A DNA stretch of 64,000 bases from a bacterium (GTDB lineage: Bacteria > Armatimonadota > Zipacnadia > Zipacnadales > Zipacnadaceae). The DNA lies in the NCBI GenBank assembly GCA_030615605.1, contig JAUWYY010000009.1, positions 1 to 64,000 of the forward strand, given 5' to 3'. How positions within the stretch are numbered: position 1 is the first letter of the stretch; every line of letters starts with the position of its first letter. The notes under the pieces are model-generated. The model was not told where the DNA came from. It did no database searches and worked only from the letters and a program-made list of their open reading frames with translations. Shown here one piece after another: positions 51,454 to 60,132 of this stretch. A program made the translations under genes and the position numbers.

Positions 51454-54270
51454 GTGCGAAGAATGCCTGAGTTGATCTCTGTTAAGAATAATGGTAATCG
51501 CCAACGGACTGTTTTTGTCTTTGCATCTTTGGCGATTGCGCTTGTGGCTGCTGTATTGTGTCTCGGTAGTTTCAAAGTGAGGGAATTCGAGCAAACGGTT
51601 ATTTCCGATACCCAGAAGCACCTATTGACGATCGCCAGGACACAAGCCGAGCACATTGAAGAGCTCATCTGTGAAACACAATGTGACCTGGAAGCTTTGG
51701 CCGCCAATCCCATTATCAAGAACAGAATCAGAAACAATGTCAGGGGAAGTGAGATTGCTGAGGGCGACTATCGTCCGTTTCAGCATATGTTCCTTGAAGA
51801 GCGCCATATTGCTGCTGCGCTTTACAGAATCGATTCAACAGGCATAGTACAAGCAAGAGTACCCCCGGCGGAAGGGCGCGAGGGCCGCGATTATTCAAAC
51901 AAGCCCGGGGTGAAGTTCGTCCTGGAGAACCATACGAAACGTGGGGAGCATTCAGAAGAATCCTATGAGCATGTCAGTGAACTGCTCACAACAGCTTCCG
52001 GGGCATATGCCATCGCTGTTTGCGTACCTGTTTTTGAAAAAGAGGAGTTTATCGGTGTACTGCGTGCCTTGATCTATGCAGATCAACTTGGCGATATCAT
52101 CGGCGGTATCGAAGCAGGTGAGAAAGGCTATGGTTGGCTAATAGATGATGATGGGCAAGTATTGTCTCATCCTGATGCCGAGCAAATTGGCGCAGATTTC
52201 ATGACAATCAGGCGGGAAAAGTTGCCCGGCGCTGATTGGTCGGAGCTGGAAGATGTTACTGCAAGAATGCGTGACGGCGAAGAAGGGGTGGCCTTATATC
52301 ATTCCGCATGGTGGGCAGAGCCTAATCCCAGAATGGTGAAGAAAATAGTTGCGTTTGCCCCGATTGAAATCGGCAATGAACAGTGGTCCATCGCTGTGAC
52401 CATGGGTTACGATGAAATTGCCGGACCGATCACCAGGTACGCCAGGAATACCCTCATTCTGGGGGGATTATTGATCCTAATCTTCCTGGCGGGCGGCACA
52501 GCGCTCTATCGAGTTCAGAAGAAAAAGGATGAGCTTGAGATCATCGCTGCATCTGCTACGGAACTGGAAAGTGCCAATCGCAAATTGCAGACCGAAATCA
52601 CCGAACGCAAGCAGGCCGAAGAGGCCCTGCGCGAAAGCGAGGGCAAGTACAGGACACTGGTTGAGAATCTTCCCCAAAAGATATTCTTCAAGGATAGGAA
52701 TCTAGTCTATGTATCCTGTAATGAACAGTACGCTCGGGACTTGGGCCTTGCACCAGATGAAATCGCCGGACACACAGACTATGACTTCTACTCCAGGGAA
52801 TTGGCAGAGAAGTACCGAGCAGACGACGCAAGGATTATGCAGTCCGAGGAGACAGAAGACATGGAGGAGGACTACATCCAGGATGACCAAGAACTAATTG
52901 TCCACACGGTCAAGACGCCCGTCAGAGACGAAGGCGGCAAGGTTGTCGGCATACTGGGCATTTTCTGGGACATCACCGAACGCAAGCGGGCCGATGAGGC
53001 GCAGCAGGAGAGCGAAGAAAGATTCAGAACCATATTTGATAAGGCTAGGGACGGCATGCTCCTCGCCGATCCGGAAACGAAGAGATTCTACACTGGCAAT
53101 GAAATGATATGCCGTATGCTGGGCTATACTCTCGAAGAGCTCAAGAATCTGGGAGTGATGGATATCCATCGCCAGGAAGACCTCCCTTATGCTATGGGGC
53201 AGTTTGAAAAGCTATCTAGCCGAGAGATTGAGGTGGCCAAAGACATTCCGGTGAAGAGAAAGGACGGCACTGTTTTCTACGCAGATATCAGTGCCGGTCG
53301 GGTGACGTTAGGTGATGGAACATATATGTTGGGCATCTTCAGGGACATCACCGAGCGCAAGCAGGCCGAAGAAGCGCTGCAGGAGGCTTATCAGCGCAAC
53401 GAGACCGTTCTGCAGACCTCTATGGACGGCTTTATGATAATGCAGCCGGATGGCAGTATTATCGAGTGCAATGAGGCTTTCTGTGAGGTGGCGGGATATT
53501 CACAGGACGAACTGCTGGATATGAATATCGGTGCCCTGGCCGCACAGATGACCGCTGAAGATCTGGGCGAGACTATGCAGCAGGTGATGGACGCCGGCTC
53601 TCGCCGCTTTGAGACTGCTATGCGGCGCAAGGACGGCACGATAGTTGACTTGGAAGTTGCCACGACCTCCGTCGAACTGTCCGAAGACAGCTTCATTGTT
53701 AGCTTTACCCGCGACATCACCGAAACCAAGCGGCTGTGGGACGAGCTTAACCACCAACTGGTGCGCGACGCGCTCACCGGCGTCTACAACCGCCGCTACT
53801 TCAACGAAACTATCATCCAGGAGATCGGACGCGCCGACCGATACGGCCACCACGTCAGCTTCATAATGGGCGATATTGACGGCCTGAAGGCGATCAATGA
53901 TGGCTACGGGCATCTGGTTGGCGACCAGATTCTGCAGGGCGTGGCCGAGGTCCTCCAGAAGTCGGTCCGCGCGGCTGATGTTATCATCCGCTACGGCGGC
54001 GACGAGTTCCTGGTGGTAATGCCCGAGACCCGCACTGAGCAGGCCCACGCCGCTCTCGTCCGCTTCCAGGATGGCTTCAGCGAGGAGCTGGCCCAACGGG
54101 TCCAGGATGGGGCCCTATCCCCCGATCTGCCGGCGGATCTCGGCTTCAGTATGGGCGTGGCCTGCTACGAGCCGGACACCGATGTCGCCGTCGAGGAGGT
54201 CCTCGCCCAGGCCGACGCGGCCATGTATCAGGTCAAGCAGGCCAAACGCGCCAAGCGCGCCACCGCCTGA
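51454..54270 (+). CDS. Membrane sensor diguanylate cyclase (Cache-PAS3-GGDEF)
   Basis: 938 residues from GTG 51454, with GGAGGG 5 nt upstream. A first membrane helix (VFASLAIALVAAVLCLG), an extracytoplasmic Cache-type sensor of about 270 residues (TRTQAEHIEELICETQCDLEAL-like), a second helix near 340 (LILGGLLILIFLAGG), three PAS domains joined by ITERK(Q/R)A linkers, and a C-terminal GGDEF domain (GGDEF at 848-852). The inhibitory I-site RAAD sits at 838-841. The part up to about 53390 is visibly richer in A and T than the last part, which suggests a fusion of an acquired sensor with a native cyclase. Confidence 0.9.
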   Translation: MRRMPELISVKNNGNRQRTVFVFASLAIALVAAVLCLGSFKVREFEQTVISDTQKHLLTIARTQAEHIEELICETQCDLEALAANPIIKNRIRNNVRGSEIAEGDYRPFQHMFLEERHIAAALYRIDSTGIVQARVPPAEGREGRDYSNKPGVKFVLENHTKRGEHSEESYEHVSELLTTASGAYAIAVCVPVFEKEEFIGVLRALIYADQLGDIIGGIEAGEKGYGWLIDDDGQVLSHPDAEQIGADFMTIRREKLPGADWSELEDVTARMRDGEEGVALYHSAWWAEPNPRMVKKIVAFAPIEIGNEQWSIAVTMGYDEIAGPITRYARNTLILGGLLILIFLAGGTALYRVQKKKDELEIIAASATELESANRKLQTEITERKQAEEALRESEGKYRTLVENLPQKIFFKDRNLVYVSCNEQYARDLGLAPDEIAGHTDYDFYSRELAEKYRADDARIMQSEETEDMEEDYIQDDQELIVHTVKTPVRDEGGKVVGILGIFWDITERKRADEAQQESEERFRTIFDKARDGMLLADPETKRFYTGNEMICRMLGYTLEELKNLGVMDIHRQEDLPYAMGQFEKLSSREIEVAKDIPVKRKDGTVFYADISAGRVTLGDGTYMLGIFRDITERKQAEEALQEAYQRNETVLQTSMDGFMIMQPDGSIIECNEAFCEVAGYSQDELLDMNIGALAAQMTAEDLGETMQQVMDAGSRRFETAMRRKDGTIVDLEVATTSVELSEDSFIVSFTRDITETKRLWDELNHQLVRDALTGVYNRRYFNETIIQEIGRADRYGHHVSFIMGDIDGLKAINDGYGHLVGDQILQGVAEVLQKSVRAADVIIRYGGDEFLVVMPETRTEQAHAALVRFQDGFSEELAQRVQDGALSPDLPADLGFSMGVACYEPDTDVAVEEVLAQADAAMYQVKQAKRAKRATA

Positions 54271-54296
54271 CCCACCCCTCGTTACCCTTCCTCACC

Positions 54297-54350
54297 GGTA
54301 GAAGCGGCATTTCAGCCGCCGTAGCTTTAGCGAAGGCGGATACTGCCGCG
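54297..54350. repeat. Palindromic module nested in another type
   Basis: The module GGTAGAAGCGGCATTTC...CTGCCGCG (compare the intact GTAGGAGCGGCATTCCTGCCGCGA at 63439-63462) is split by a TCCGCC-type module (GCCGCCGTAGCTTTAGCGAAGGCGGA, 54315-54340). The insertion lies in the loop of the outer palindrome. The remaining part of the 54271-54654 gap holds the host element copy 4 and no gene. Confidence 0.8.
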
Positions 54351-54555
54351 TCCCCGCGTATTACCTCCATCCTCTGGGAGGTTACCGGCGCACCGCTGGC
54401 GAACTGTCCTAACAGCAGCCGTCTGTTGTTGGTGTGCCGTTGTGCCGTGGCTGTGCTGCCTCTGTGCTGTCGTCCCGGTTGGAAGAGGCGTTTTAACGCA
54501 GATTATTCAATGCCCGTGAGGGATAGCGGTATACTACGGTACTGGTCAACTTCTA

Positions 54556-54620
54556 AAGTTTTTGCCGGAAAGGTGCGGAAAACCGGCTTTTTTCAAAAAG
54601 CGGGTTTTCCGCAAAATCCG
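54556..54620 (+). repeat. Palindromic host element, copy 4 (both sites empty)
   Basis: 65 bp, nearly identical to copy 2: AAGTTTTTGCCGG-AAAGGTGCGG, then the hairpin GCGGAAAACC/GGTTTTCCGC, and CAAAATCCG. The folE2 ATG lies 35 nt beyond the right edge. Confidence 0.9.
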
Positions 54621-54654
54621 TTTATGAATTTTGCAGCCCAGAGCTGGTGTCAAA

Positions 54655-55437
54655 ATGCGTGATGTTGCTGCTCAAACCGACAATCGTGGCATTCCCATTA
54701 ACCGCGTCGGCGTGCGCGACATTCACCTGCCGGTGATGATCCGCGAAAAAGACGGCGGGATGGCGCGGGTCCTCGGCGAGTTTGACGTCAGCGTCCAGCT
54801 CCCTCACCACGAGCGGGGCACTCATATGAGCCGCTTTGTGGAGGTCCTCTCAGCGTGGAGCCGCCAGCCGGTGGCTACCGACGAGATCCGCCAGATGCTG
54901 GAGGAGATACGCAGCGCGTTTAGGGCGGATGCTGCCCGGTTACAGTTGACCTTCAAGTATTTCCTGGAGAAGGACTCCCCCGCCAGCGGGCTGACCTCGT
55001 CGCTGGACTATGACTGCCTATTCGCCGGCCAGATCAGCGACGAGGATTACCGTTTCACGCTGGGCGCGACTGTGCCCATAATGACGCTGTGCCCCTGCTC
55101 CAAGGAAATCTCTGACTATGGCGCTCACAGCCAGCGCGCCCAGCTTACCGTCCGCCTGCGCAGCAGCGGCGACTTCATCATCTGGCTGGAGGACCTCGTC
55201 CCTCTGCTCGAGGCGCAGGGCAGCTACGAGGTCTTCCCGATGCTCAAGCGTAGCGACGAGAAAGTCGTCACCGAAGCGGCCTATGACAACCCCAAGTTTG
55301 TCGAGGATGTGGTGCGCGACACCGTCCTGGCGCTGCGCGCCCTTGCCAGCATCACCTGGTTTTCGGTAGAATGTAAGAGCTACGAATCAATCCACAATCA
55401 CACCGCTTATGCCTATGCGGAGAGTGGCGGAGAATAG
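54655..55437 (+). CDS. folE2: GTP cyclohydrolase FolE2 (type IB)
   Basis: It opens GTP to dihydroneopterin triphosphate, the first step of folate (and queuosine-type) synthesis, and unlike FolE can use metals other than zinc. 260 residues with GVRDIHLPVMI, HHERGTHMSRFVEVL, and TLCPCSKEISDYGAHSQRAQL holding the metal-binding cysteine. The frame is open from 54631; ATG 54655 starts right before the conserved part (DIHLPV). There is no convincing ribosome binding site. The stop TAG is directly followed by the ATG of the next gene. Confidence 0.95.
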   Translation: MRDVAAQTDNRGIPINRVGVRDIHLPVMIREKDGGMARVLGEFDVSVQLPHHERGTHMSRFVEVLSAWSRQPVATDEIRQMLEEIRSAFRADAARLQLTFKYFLEKDSPASGLTSSLDYDCLFAGQISDEDYRFTLGATVPIMTLCPCSKEISDYGAHSQRAQLTVRLRSSGDFIIWLEDLVPLLEAQGSYEVFPMLKRSDEKVVTEAAYDNPKFVEDVVRDTVLALRALASITWFSVECKSYESIHNHTAYAYAESGGE

Positions 55438-56403
55438 ATGGCCATCGCAATCGCGATAATTCTGGGCCTGGTCGGGGTATTGTTGTTATGGTACGGTCAC
55501 AAAATCTGGAAATCGCTAACCACGGGTGCCCTGCGCGGCGAACCAGGTGAGAAGATTATTGAGCTGCCGACCCCGCGTGGGTCACTGGCCCCTGACGAGA
55601 CAGTTTTCCTGTTCGCTGAGCAGTTCGTGGGCACGGCCAGCGCCGAGGGCTCTACCCAGACCACTGGCACAGCGCCGCTTTCTCAGCAGCCGGTCAGCCT
55701 GCGTGATCAGGCCAACCGGCTCATCTACGCCACTCTGGTTGACCAGTATCAGCAGGAGCGCCTGCAGTTCCGCATAGTCGAGCGGGACGCGACTATGATG
55801 CCGCCCTTTCCTCAAAAGGCCTGGGAGCTGCAGGTCCAGCGTAGCGACGCACTTACGTCCTCCCCGCTGCTGGACTGCCTCAATGTGGCCTTTAATGTCA
55901 TCTACAAGCAGCGCGGGGTCGGCCCGGCTGACGAAGACAGTGAGACTCTGTGGATCTCGCTGGATGAGCTGCTGGAGCAGATATTGAAGGTAGCACGCGC
56001 CGAAATCAGCTTCTGGAAGCGCGAGGGCGTCTACGGCGATCTGTGCAACTACATCGAGGAAGCGCTGATCGCCCGTGGTTATCTGCACGAGCTACCCCGT
56101 AACACCTGGCTGGAGCGGCTGCGCAACCGCGAACTGCGCGTCAATCGCGAGGCTATTGAACAGCGGCAACAGGCTGCCGATGAGCTGCACCAGCGTCTGA
56201 CCGAGTTCCGCCAGGCTTATGGCTCCGAGCAGACCCGGCAACTGGCCGATGACCTGACCCAGTTTGACGAGGAAGCCAACCAGGAGCTGAGCAACTGGGC
56301 CGCCCCCCTCGATGAGCTACCCCTGGACGACGCGCTGCGTATGAGCATCTACGAGGCGCTTTCCTCTCTGCGCCAGCTTGAACCCAGCGGAGACGGTCGC
56401 TGA
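55438..56403 (+). CDS. Hypothetical membrane-anchored protein
   Basis: 321 residues with one N-terminal membrane helix (IAIAIILGLVGVLLLWYG) and a large, mostly helical soluble part. The C-terminal third (REAIEQRQQAADELHQRLTEF) is coiled-coil-like. I recognise no family. It begins on the base after the folE2 stop and ends in a 1-nt overlap with the next gene (TGATGA), so the three form one operon and may work together. Confidence 0.6.
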   Translation: MAIAIAIILGLVGVLLLWYGHKIWKSLTTGALRGEPGEKIIELPTPRGSLAPDETVFLFAEQFVGTASAEGSTQTTGTAPLSQQPVSLRDQANRLIYATLVDQYQQERLQFRIVERDATMMPPFPQKAWELQVQRSDALTSSPLLDCLNVAFNVIYKQRGVGPADEDSETLWISLDELLEQILKVARAEISFWKREGVYGDLCNYIEEALIARGYLHELPRNTWLERLRNRELRVNREAIEQRQQAADELHQRLTEFRQAYGSEQTRQLADDLTQFDEEANQELSNWAAPLDELPLDDALRMSIYEALSSLRQLEPSGDGR

Positions 56404-56681
56404 TGAGCCGCGACGAGCTTATTGAAGGCATCATTATGATCCTCATCATCATCGGCTTCTGGCCGGTGGTCTTTCTGGGCTGGTTCCCTGACCTCTACAA
56501 GTACGTTTATTACGGCATCTCCGGGGTGCTGGTGATTCTCATCTTCATCCGCCGCCTCGCCCGCGTCCGCGCCGGCCTCAAGTACAGCCGCACGATGCGC
56601 GACCTCCGCGAAGAGGCCCAATCCGGCGCCCGCCCGATGCCCTTTATGCCACCCGACGAGTCAGACGAGAAATCACCGTAG
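56403..56681 (+). CDS. Small hypothetical membrane protein
   Basis: 92 residues with two hydrophobic segments (IIMILIIIGFWPVVFLGW and YYGISGVLVILIFI) and a charged C-terminal tail. It overlaps the preceding stop by one base. No function recognised. The gap downstream (56682-56845) carries another TCCGCC module at 56697-56722. Confidence 0.55.
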   Translation: MSRDELIEGIIMILIIIGFWPVVFLGWFPDLYKYVYYGISGVLVILIFIRRLARVRAGLKYSRTMRDLREEAQSGARPMPFMPPDESDEKSP

Positions 56682-56696
56682 GGGCGCTGCTCATTG

Positions 56697-56722
56697 TCCG
56701 CCATAGCCTTGGCGACGGCGGA
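56697..56722. repeat. TCCGCC-type palindromic module, solitary
   Basis: TCCGCCATAGCCTTGGCG, then ACGGCGGA: the short form of the module with the central GCCTTGGC, one base changed in the right arm. It stands alone between two membrane-protein genes. Confidence 0.8.
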
Positions 56723-56845
56723 TGCCGCGCCCTACAGAATGGCCCCCGCGGCATGGGCTTCCGGCCTGTGCGGCGTTGCGATTGACAGCAACCGGCGGTT
56801 AGGCGTAGACTGCGGGGCTAACAGAAGGGAGGTAATGGGTAAAGA

Positions 56846-57334
56846 ATGGTGACCAAAGGGCGCTTTGTCTGGACTGGACGGAAGTGGGAACTATGCACTG
56901 ATCCGCAGAAGCTAGGGGGAGTAACAGACGAAGAGTGCGAGAATACTTCTGGTACATCTGGCCTCTTACCCGAAGAGATCGGTAGGTTGCGTTTTCACTT
57001 CGGAGCATTCTTCCTACCACTCTACTGGGGAATAGCTCACCGGATCTGGGCTGTCCTCTTGCTGCTACTTATCTATCCCTTGGTGTTTGTACTCGACTGG
57101 CTGGAGTCAATCCCCGCTCTGAGTGGGATTTGTCTATGGGGGGTCTTAGTATACGCTGCATTGAGCCTCAGCTTTCGAGTCTTCATAGGTTTCGAGGGAT
57201 ATAAGTGGGGTTGGCGGCGGCGGCGTTTCCAAAGTGTTCAACAGTTTTTGGATACTCAGCACTTCTGGTCTGGCGTAGCCTGGGCCCTAGTCGCACTAGG
57301 CTTCTTCATGAGCATCGCAAGAGCATTACGATAG
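56846..57334 (+). CDS. Hypothetical membrane protein, DUF2628-like
   Basis: 162 residues. A short soluble start (GRFVWTGRKWELCTDPQ), then FHFGAFFLPLYWGIAHRIW, followed by two to three membrane helices and the pair VFIGFEGYKWGWRRRRFQSVQQFL. This is the arrangement seen in DUF2628-type small membrane proteins. The start (ATG 56846 or GTG 56849) is uncertain since AGGGAGG lies rather far. No function known. Confidence 0.65.
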   Translation: MVTKGRFVWTGRKWELCTDPQKLGGVTDEECENTSGTSGLLPEEIGRLRFHFGAFFLPLYWGIAHRIWAVLLLLLIYPLVFVLDWLESIPALSGICLWGVLVYAALSLSFRVFIGFEGYKWGWRRRRFQSVQQFLDTQHFWSGVAWALVALGFFMSIARALR

Positions 57335-57355
57335 GGGTCACAGGAGGAAAGGACA

Positions 57356-57472
57356 ATGGCTTCCGCCGAATGGAAAAACGAACTCTACTTTGCCGACAAT
57401 TTGGAGATTCTGCGGGAGTACGTGGATTTAGATACCGACACTGACTTCTTTGGCTGCAGCAATCTAGGGTAA
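57356..57472 (+). pseudogene. 5' fragment of an adenine-type DNA methylase
   Basis: A 38-residue ORF with a perfect AGGAGG before ATG 57356. It reads ...KNELYFADNLEILREYVD, which is the N-terminal signature of site-specific DNA methylases (usually NKLYFGDNLEILREY followed by DLIYLDPPF). The frame then leaves the family and stops after GCSNLG. The body of the gene is gone; only start signals and the first about 25 residues remain. It is the likely trace of a deleted restriction-modification system. Confidence 0.6.
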
Positions 57473-57495
57473 CGCGGGAGAGGCGAAACCATCGT

Positions 57496-58443
57496 ATGGA
57501 CAACGAAGCACCAGAGCCCAGTCTTGTAGAAAAGCGGGAGCAATGGATAGAAGCTCTTCTTGGCGAAGATCCTAACTCAATCCTCAATCAGATCGAGAGG
57601 ATGACGTGGAATGCTGCATCCTTCCGCGTAATCAACGAAGCGCGGCGTCATGCCCTACGGGACCAGGACGACGAGGTCCGTCTTAACGGGCTGATGCACT
57701 CCCTCTTGAATTACTGCTTTTTCAGAACCCACATGATGGGGATACGGCGGGTCACGGATGCCAGTTATTCACTCGAAGGCCCGAGGGGAGTGTATTCTTT
57801 GGGAGCATTGTTGAAAGACATGAAGGCCCATCATCGTCTCTTGCAGCGGGAAAGTATGTTCGATGCCGAAGGGCTCGAATATGACTACGAGGCCATCAGG
57901 CAGAGGTTCGAGATCTGGCGTTCGGAGCACAGTGCGCATGGCGGAGCGGTGCCCGCCGAGATGGTCTCGGGTATACCTCAAGCACGGCATGCACAGCTCG
58001 ATCGGTTATGCGGCGTCCCCCAGGATGCTCGCAGCCCTGAGGACACCATTGGTACGCAGTGTTTCTGCAATTTGGAGCAGAAGATTGTTGAGGCCTGCAA
58101 TGATGTATGTACACGCGTGAACAAGTTTATCGCGCACTCAGCCACTCCTCATAGCCGAGAATGCGTCAACGCGGATCAAGTTGGAATTACTCTGGAGCAT
58201 CTGCGGCATGCTCATCGCAGCATCTGTCAAGTCACCCACTTTCTTGCCATATTCGTGCTCGGCAATTCGTGTCCAGACTTTCTCGCGGTACCTCAGTACG
58301 ATCAGTTGAAATACATGGAGCAACCACTAATCGAGGCTTCACTCAAGCCGCATCTTCGAGAGTTCTGGCAGGAGTTAAAGCGTGACTATGATTCTTGGAG
58401 CCAGTACACATTTGAGGATTACGAACAGGAGTTGGGCATTTAA
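57496..58443 (+). CDS. Hypothetical protein, AbiU2/HEPN-like
   Basis: 315 residues, all-helical in appearance. The segment VNKFIAHSATPHS (in TRVNKFIAHS) resembles the R-x-NKFxAH motif of AbiU2-type HEPN proteins found in phage-abortive systems; an Arg and a His are six residues apart. It lies 24 nt after the methylase remnant, so it may be what is left of a defence locus. The base composition is lower in G+C than its neighbours. Function remains unproven. Confidence 0.5.
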   Translation: MDNEAPEPSLVEKREQWIEALLGEDPNSILNQIERMTWNAASFRVINEARRHALRDQDDEVRLNGLMHSLLNYCFFRTHMMGIRRVTDASYSLEGPRGVYSLGALLKDMKAHHRLLQRESMFDAEGLEYDYEAIRQRFEIWRSEHSAHGGAVPAEMVSGIPQARHAQLDRLCGVPQDARSPEDTIGTQCFCNLEQKIVEACNDVCTRVNKFIAHSATPHSRECVNADQVGITLEHLRHAHRSICQVTHFLAIFVLGNSCPDFLAVPQYDQLKYMEQPLIEASLKPHLREFWQELKRDYDSWSQYTFEDYEQELGI

Positions 58444-58491
58444 GAAGGCCCCACGCAAGCGCAAAGAGAAGCGCTCCCAGTAGCTAACGGT

Positions 58492-58548
58492 GACAGGCGA
58501 GACGCCTGTCCTACCGTACGGTCGGGGCAAGGGTGCCCCTCCCACAGG
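58492..58548. repeat. Two adjacent palindromic modules
   Basis: GACAGGCGAGACGCCTGTC (58492-58510) is a near-perfect palindrome. It is followed by a 29-bp module at 58520-58548 (GGTCGGGGCAAGGGTGCCCC and beyond), which occurs again, inverted and identical, at 63486-63514. Confidence 0.8.
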
Positions 58549-58596
58549 GGATAGAAGCGGGAGGCGGGACGGGTGTCGGCTGCCTTACCAATTTAA

Positions 58597-58715
58597 AAGT
58601 TTTTGCCGGCCTGCCCGCCGTAGCCTTGGCGAAGGCGGGAAAGGTGCGGCTCGTGGTGAGCCTGGGCGAATCAGCGAACCGGCTTTTTTTCAAAAAGCGG
58701 GTTTCCCATAAGCCG
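58597..58715 (+). repeat. Palindromic host element, copy 5 (both sites filled)
   Basis: The left site holds a short TCCGCC-type module (58614-58639, with GCCTTGGC centre). The right site, between GTGCGG and AACCGGC, holds a different module (CTCGTGGTGAGCCTGGGCGA and on, 58650-58676). The hairpin and right edge are degenerate (GGGTTTCCCATAAGCCG). It follows the AbiU2-like gene. No gene lies in the rest of the 58444-58836 gap. Confidence 0.85.
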
Positions 58716-58778
58716 TTCCTGACTTATCCATACTAAGAGGCCGGATGTCGTGGCGTAGGCGCACTACGGCTTGGGCAA

Positions 58779-58808
58779 GAAAAGGGGCCCCGCAGTGAGC
58801 GGGGCCCC
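58779..58808 (-). terminator. Intrinsic terminator of the barrel-protein gene
   Basis: On the minus strand GGGGCCCCGC and GCGGGGCCCC pair perfectly over 10 bp around TCACT, followed by TTTTCTTG. It lies 28 nt after the stop of 58837-59667. Confidence 0.9.
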
Positions 58809-58836
58809 AGAGGTTTGCGGATAGGGTGCTACCTGC

Positions 58837-59667
58837 CTAGAACGGGATGCTGCCCGAGACCAGCCATTGATCGTCGTGGTCCTGCATAATGCAGGCAGCG
58901 TCCAGACTGAGCTTGCCCTGCCGAAAGCCGACACCCATCGTCCAGTCCTCGTCCAATCGGCCCACGCGCACACACCACTCCGGGGCGACGGCTACCTCAG
59001 CTCCGAAGTTCCAGTGCTTCCACCATTCGTCGCGGATGTCCCAGTAATCGGCGGCCAGCAATATCTTCTCGCCAACCGGGACAGCCACGCCGAGATTGTA
59101 GAAGCGGGGATCATTGTCGTCCTCCAGGATGTTGCTCATGATCAGGCCGACTTTGATCGGTGCTCCCTGGGCTTGGGGTATGGTGTAAAGCACACCGGCG
59201 TTGTACCAGGTGTAGCTTTCGCTATCCCAGTCGTCGCGTGTTGCCGATACTCCCCAGCTCCAGCGCGGGCCACAGACGGCGCCGTAGCCCAGGCCGTAGA
59301 TATTGTCGTGCCAGCCACTGTCACTGGGACGCTCGTAGCCCAAGCCGGCACCCCACTTGCCTCCGTCGCCGACGGCGCCGATCTTCAGACTGAGGTCATC
59401 ATCGTCGCCCCAGCCGTAGGTGGCGGTGCCACCCCAGGTGAGGGGCCCGCTCATGTCCACGCTGTCGAACTCCATGTTCGGCAAGTTGGCCGGGTTGAAG
59501 TCAATGGCCGCTGCATCGTTGGCAGCGGCAATGCCGGTGGCGCCCATTCCCGCCCAGCGGGCCGTGGTATTGAGGTTCATAACCCCCTGCCACCACCACT
59601 GGCAATGTCCTGCCGAGGCTATGCCCAGCAGGAGTACAACACACAACAGCGTCGCGTAGATTCTCAT
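58837..59667 (-). CDS. Outer-membrane beta-barrel protein, PorV/UPF0164-like
   Basis: 276 residues with a signal peptide (LLCVVLLLGIASAGHC). The segment RWAGMGATGIAAANDAAAIDFNPANL matches the N-terminal hallmark (MG-G-A-x-x-A-x-x-D-x-x-A-x-x-x-NPA-x-L) of FadL/PorV-type barrels, and the protein ends in a barrel-type terminal Phe (SGSIPF). Alternating strands with Trp/Tyr continue to the end. It probably forms a small outer-membrane channel. A strong terminator follows. Confidence 0.75.
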   Translation of the reverse strand: MRIYATLLCVVLLLGIASAGHCQWWWQGVMNLNTTARWAGMGATGIAAANDAAAIDFNPANLPNMEFDSVDMSGPLTWGGTATYGWGDDDDLSLKIGAVGDGGKWGAGLGYERPSDSGWHDNIYGLGYGAVCGPRWSWGVSATRDDWDSESYTWYNAGVLYTIPQAQGAPIKVGLIMSNILEDDNDPRFYNLGVAVPVGEKILLAADYWDIRDEWWKHWNFGAEVAVAPEWCVRVGRLDEDWTMGVGFRQGKLSLDAACIMQDHDDQWLVSGSIPF

Positions 59668-59954
59668 TTTCGTAAACTACCCTCCCGTCTTGTAGTGAGA
59701 GACTCAAGTGTCCGTATTTGCTGCGATTACTGGCCCCTGCGGGCCAGCATGGCTGTGTCTATTTCTGCGTATCACCCCCTTCACGGATGGGACGCTTGCA
59801 CTCACCACGGGAGGCGGATCAGAAATGTGTCCAAGCAGGGTTGCCGAAGTTTCCCCCGCGGCACCCTCCGTATCCGTCTCTCCCCACGCTCAGTGCAAGC
59901 ATGTTAGCCTAAAGGTATGCTGCACGCTAAGTCATATTCCATCCACGCCCACCT

Positions 59955-60026
59955 ATTATACTCGGCCTGTCTAATATCTGGCCCTGGAATCCCTATAAGT
60001 AAAGCATAATCTGCCTTGTAAGTCAA
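59955..60026 (-). promoter_or_regulatory. Putative minus-strand promoters before the barrel gene
   Basis: TTGACT (60026-60021) with TTTACT (60003-59998) at 17 nt is one candidate, and TATAAT (59960-59955) preceded by GAG is another without a good -35. Both are 290-330 nt from the gene start at 59667. The gap 59668-60132 holds no other feature I can name. Confidence 0.35.
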
Positions 60027-60132
60027 GTCCTGGGGGGCCGGTGAGACCGTCGCAAGTGTCCCGGATTCATCGTTTGTATCTCCCGTCGAGCCGCTGCCTC
60101 TACAGAATTCTTGGTCGTACGCCGGGAAATCT

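Noticed and set aside
58867-59907. 346-codon plus-strand ORF opposite the barrel protein gene
   Set aside because: The minus-strand frame has signal peptide, NPA-type barrel motif, terminal Phe and a terminator; the plus-strand product is low-complexity.
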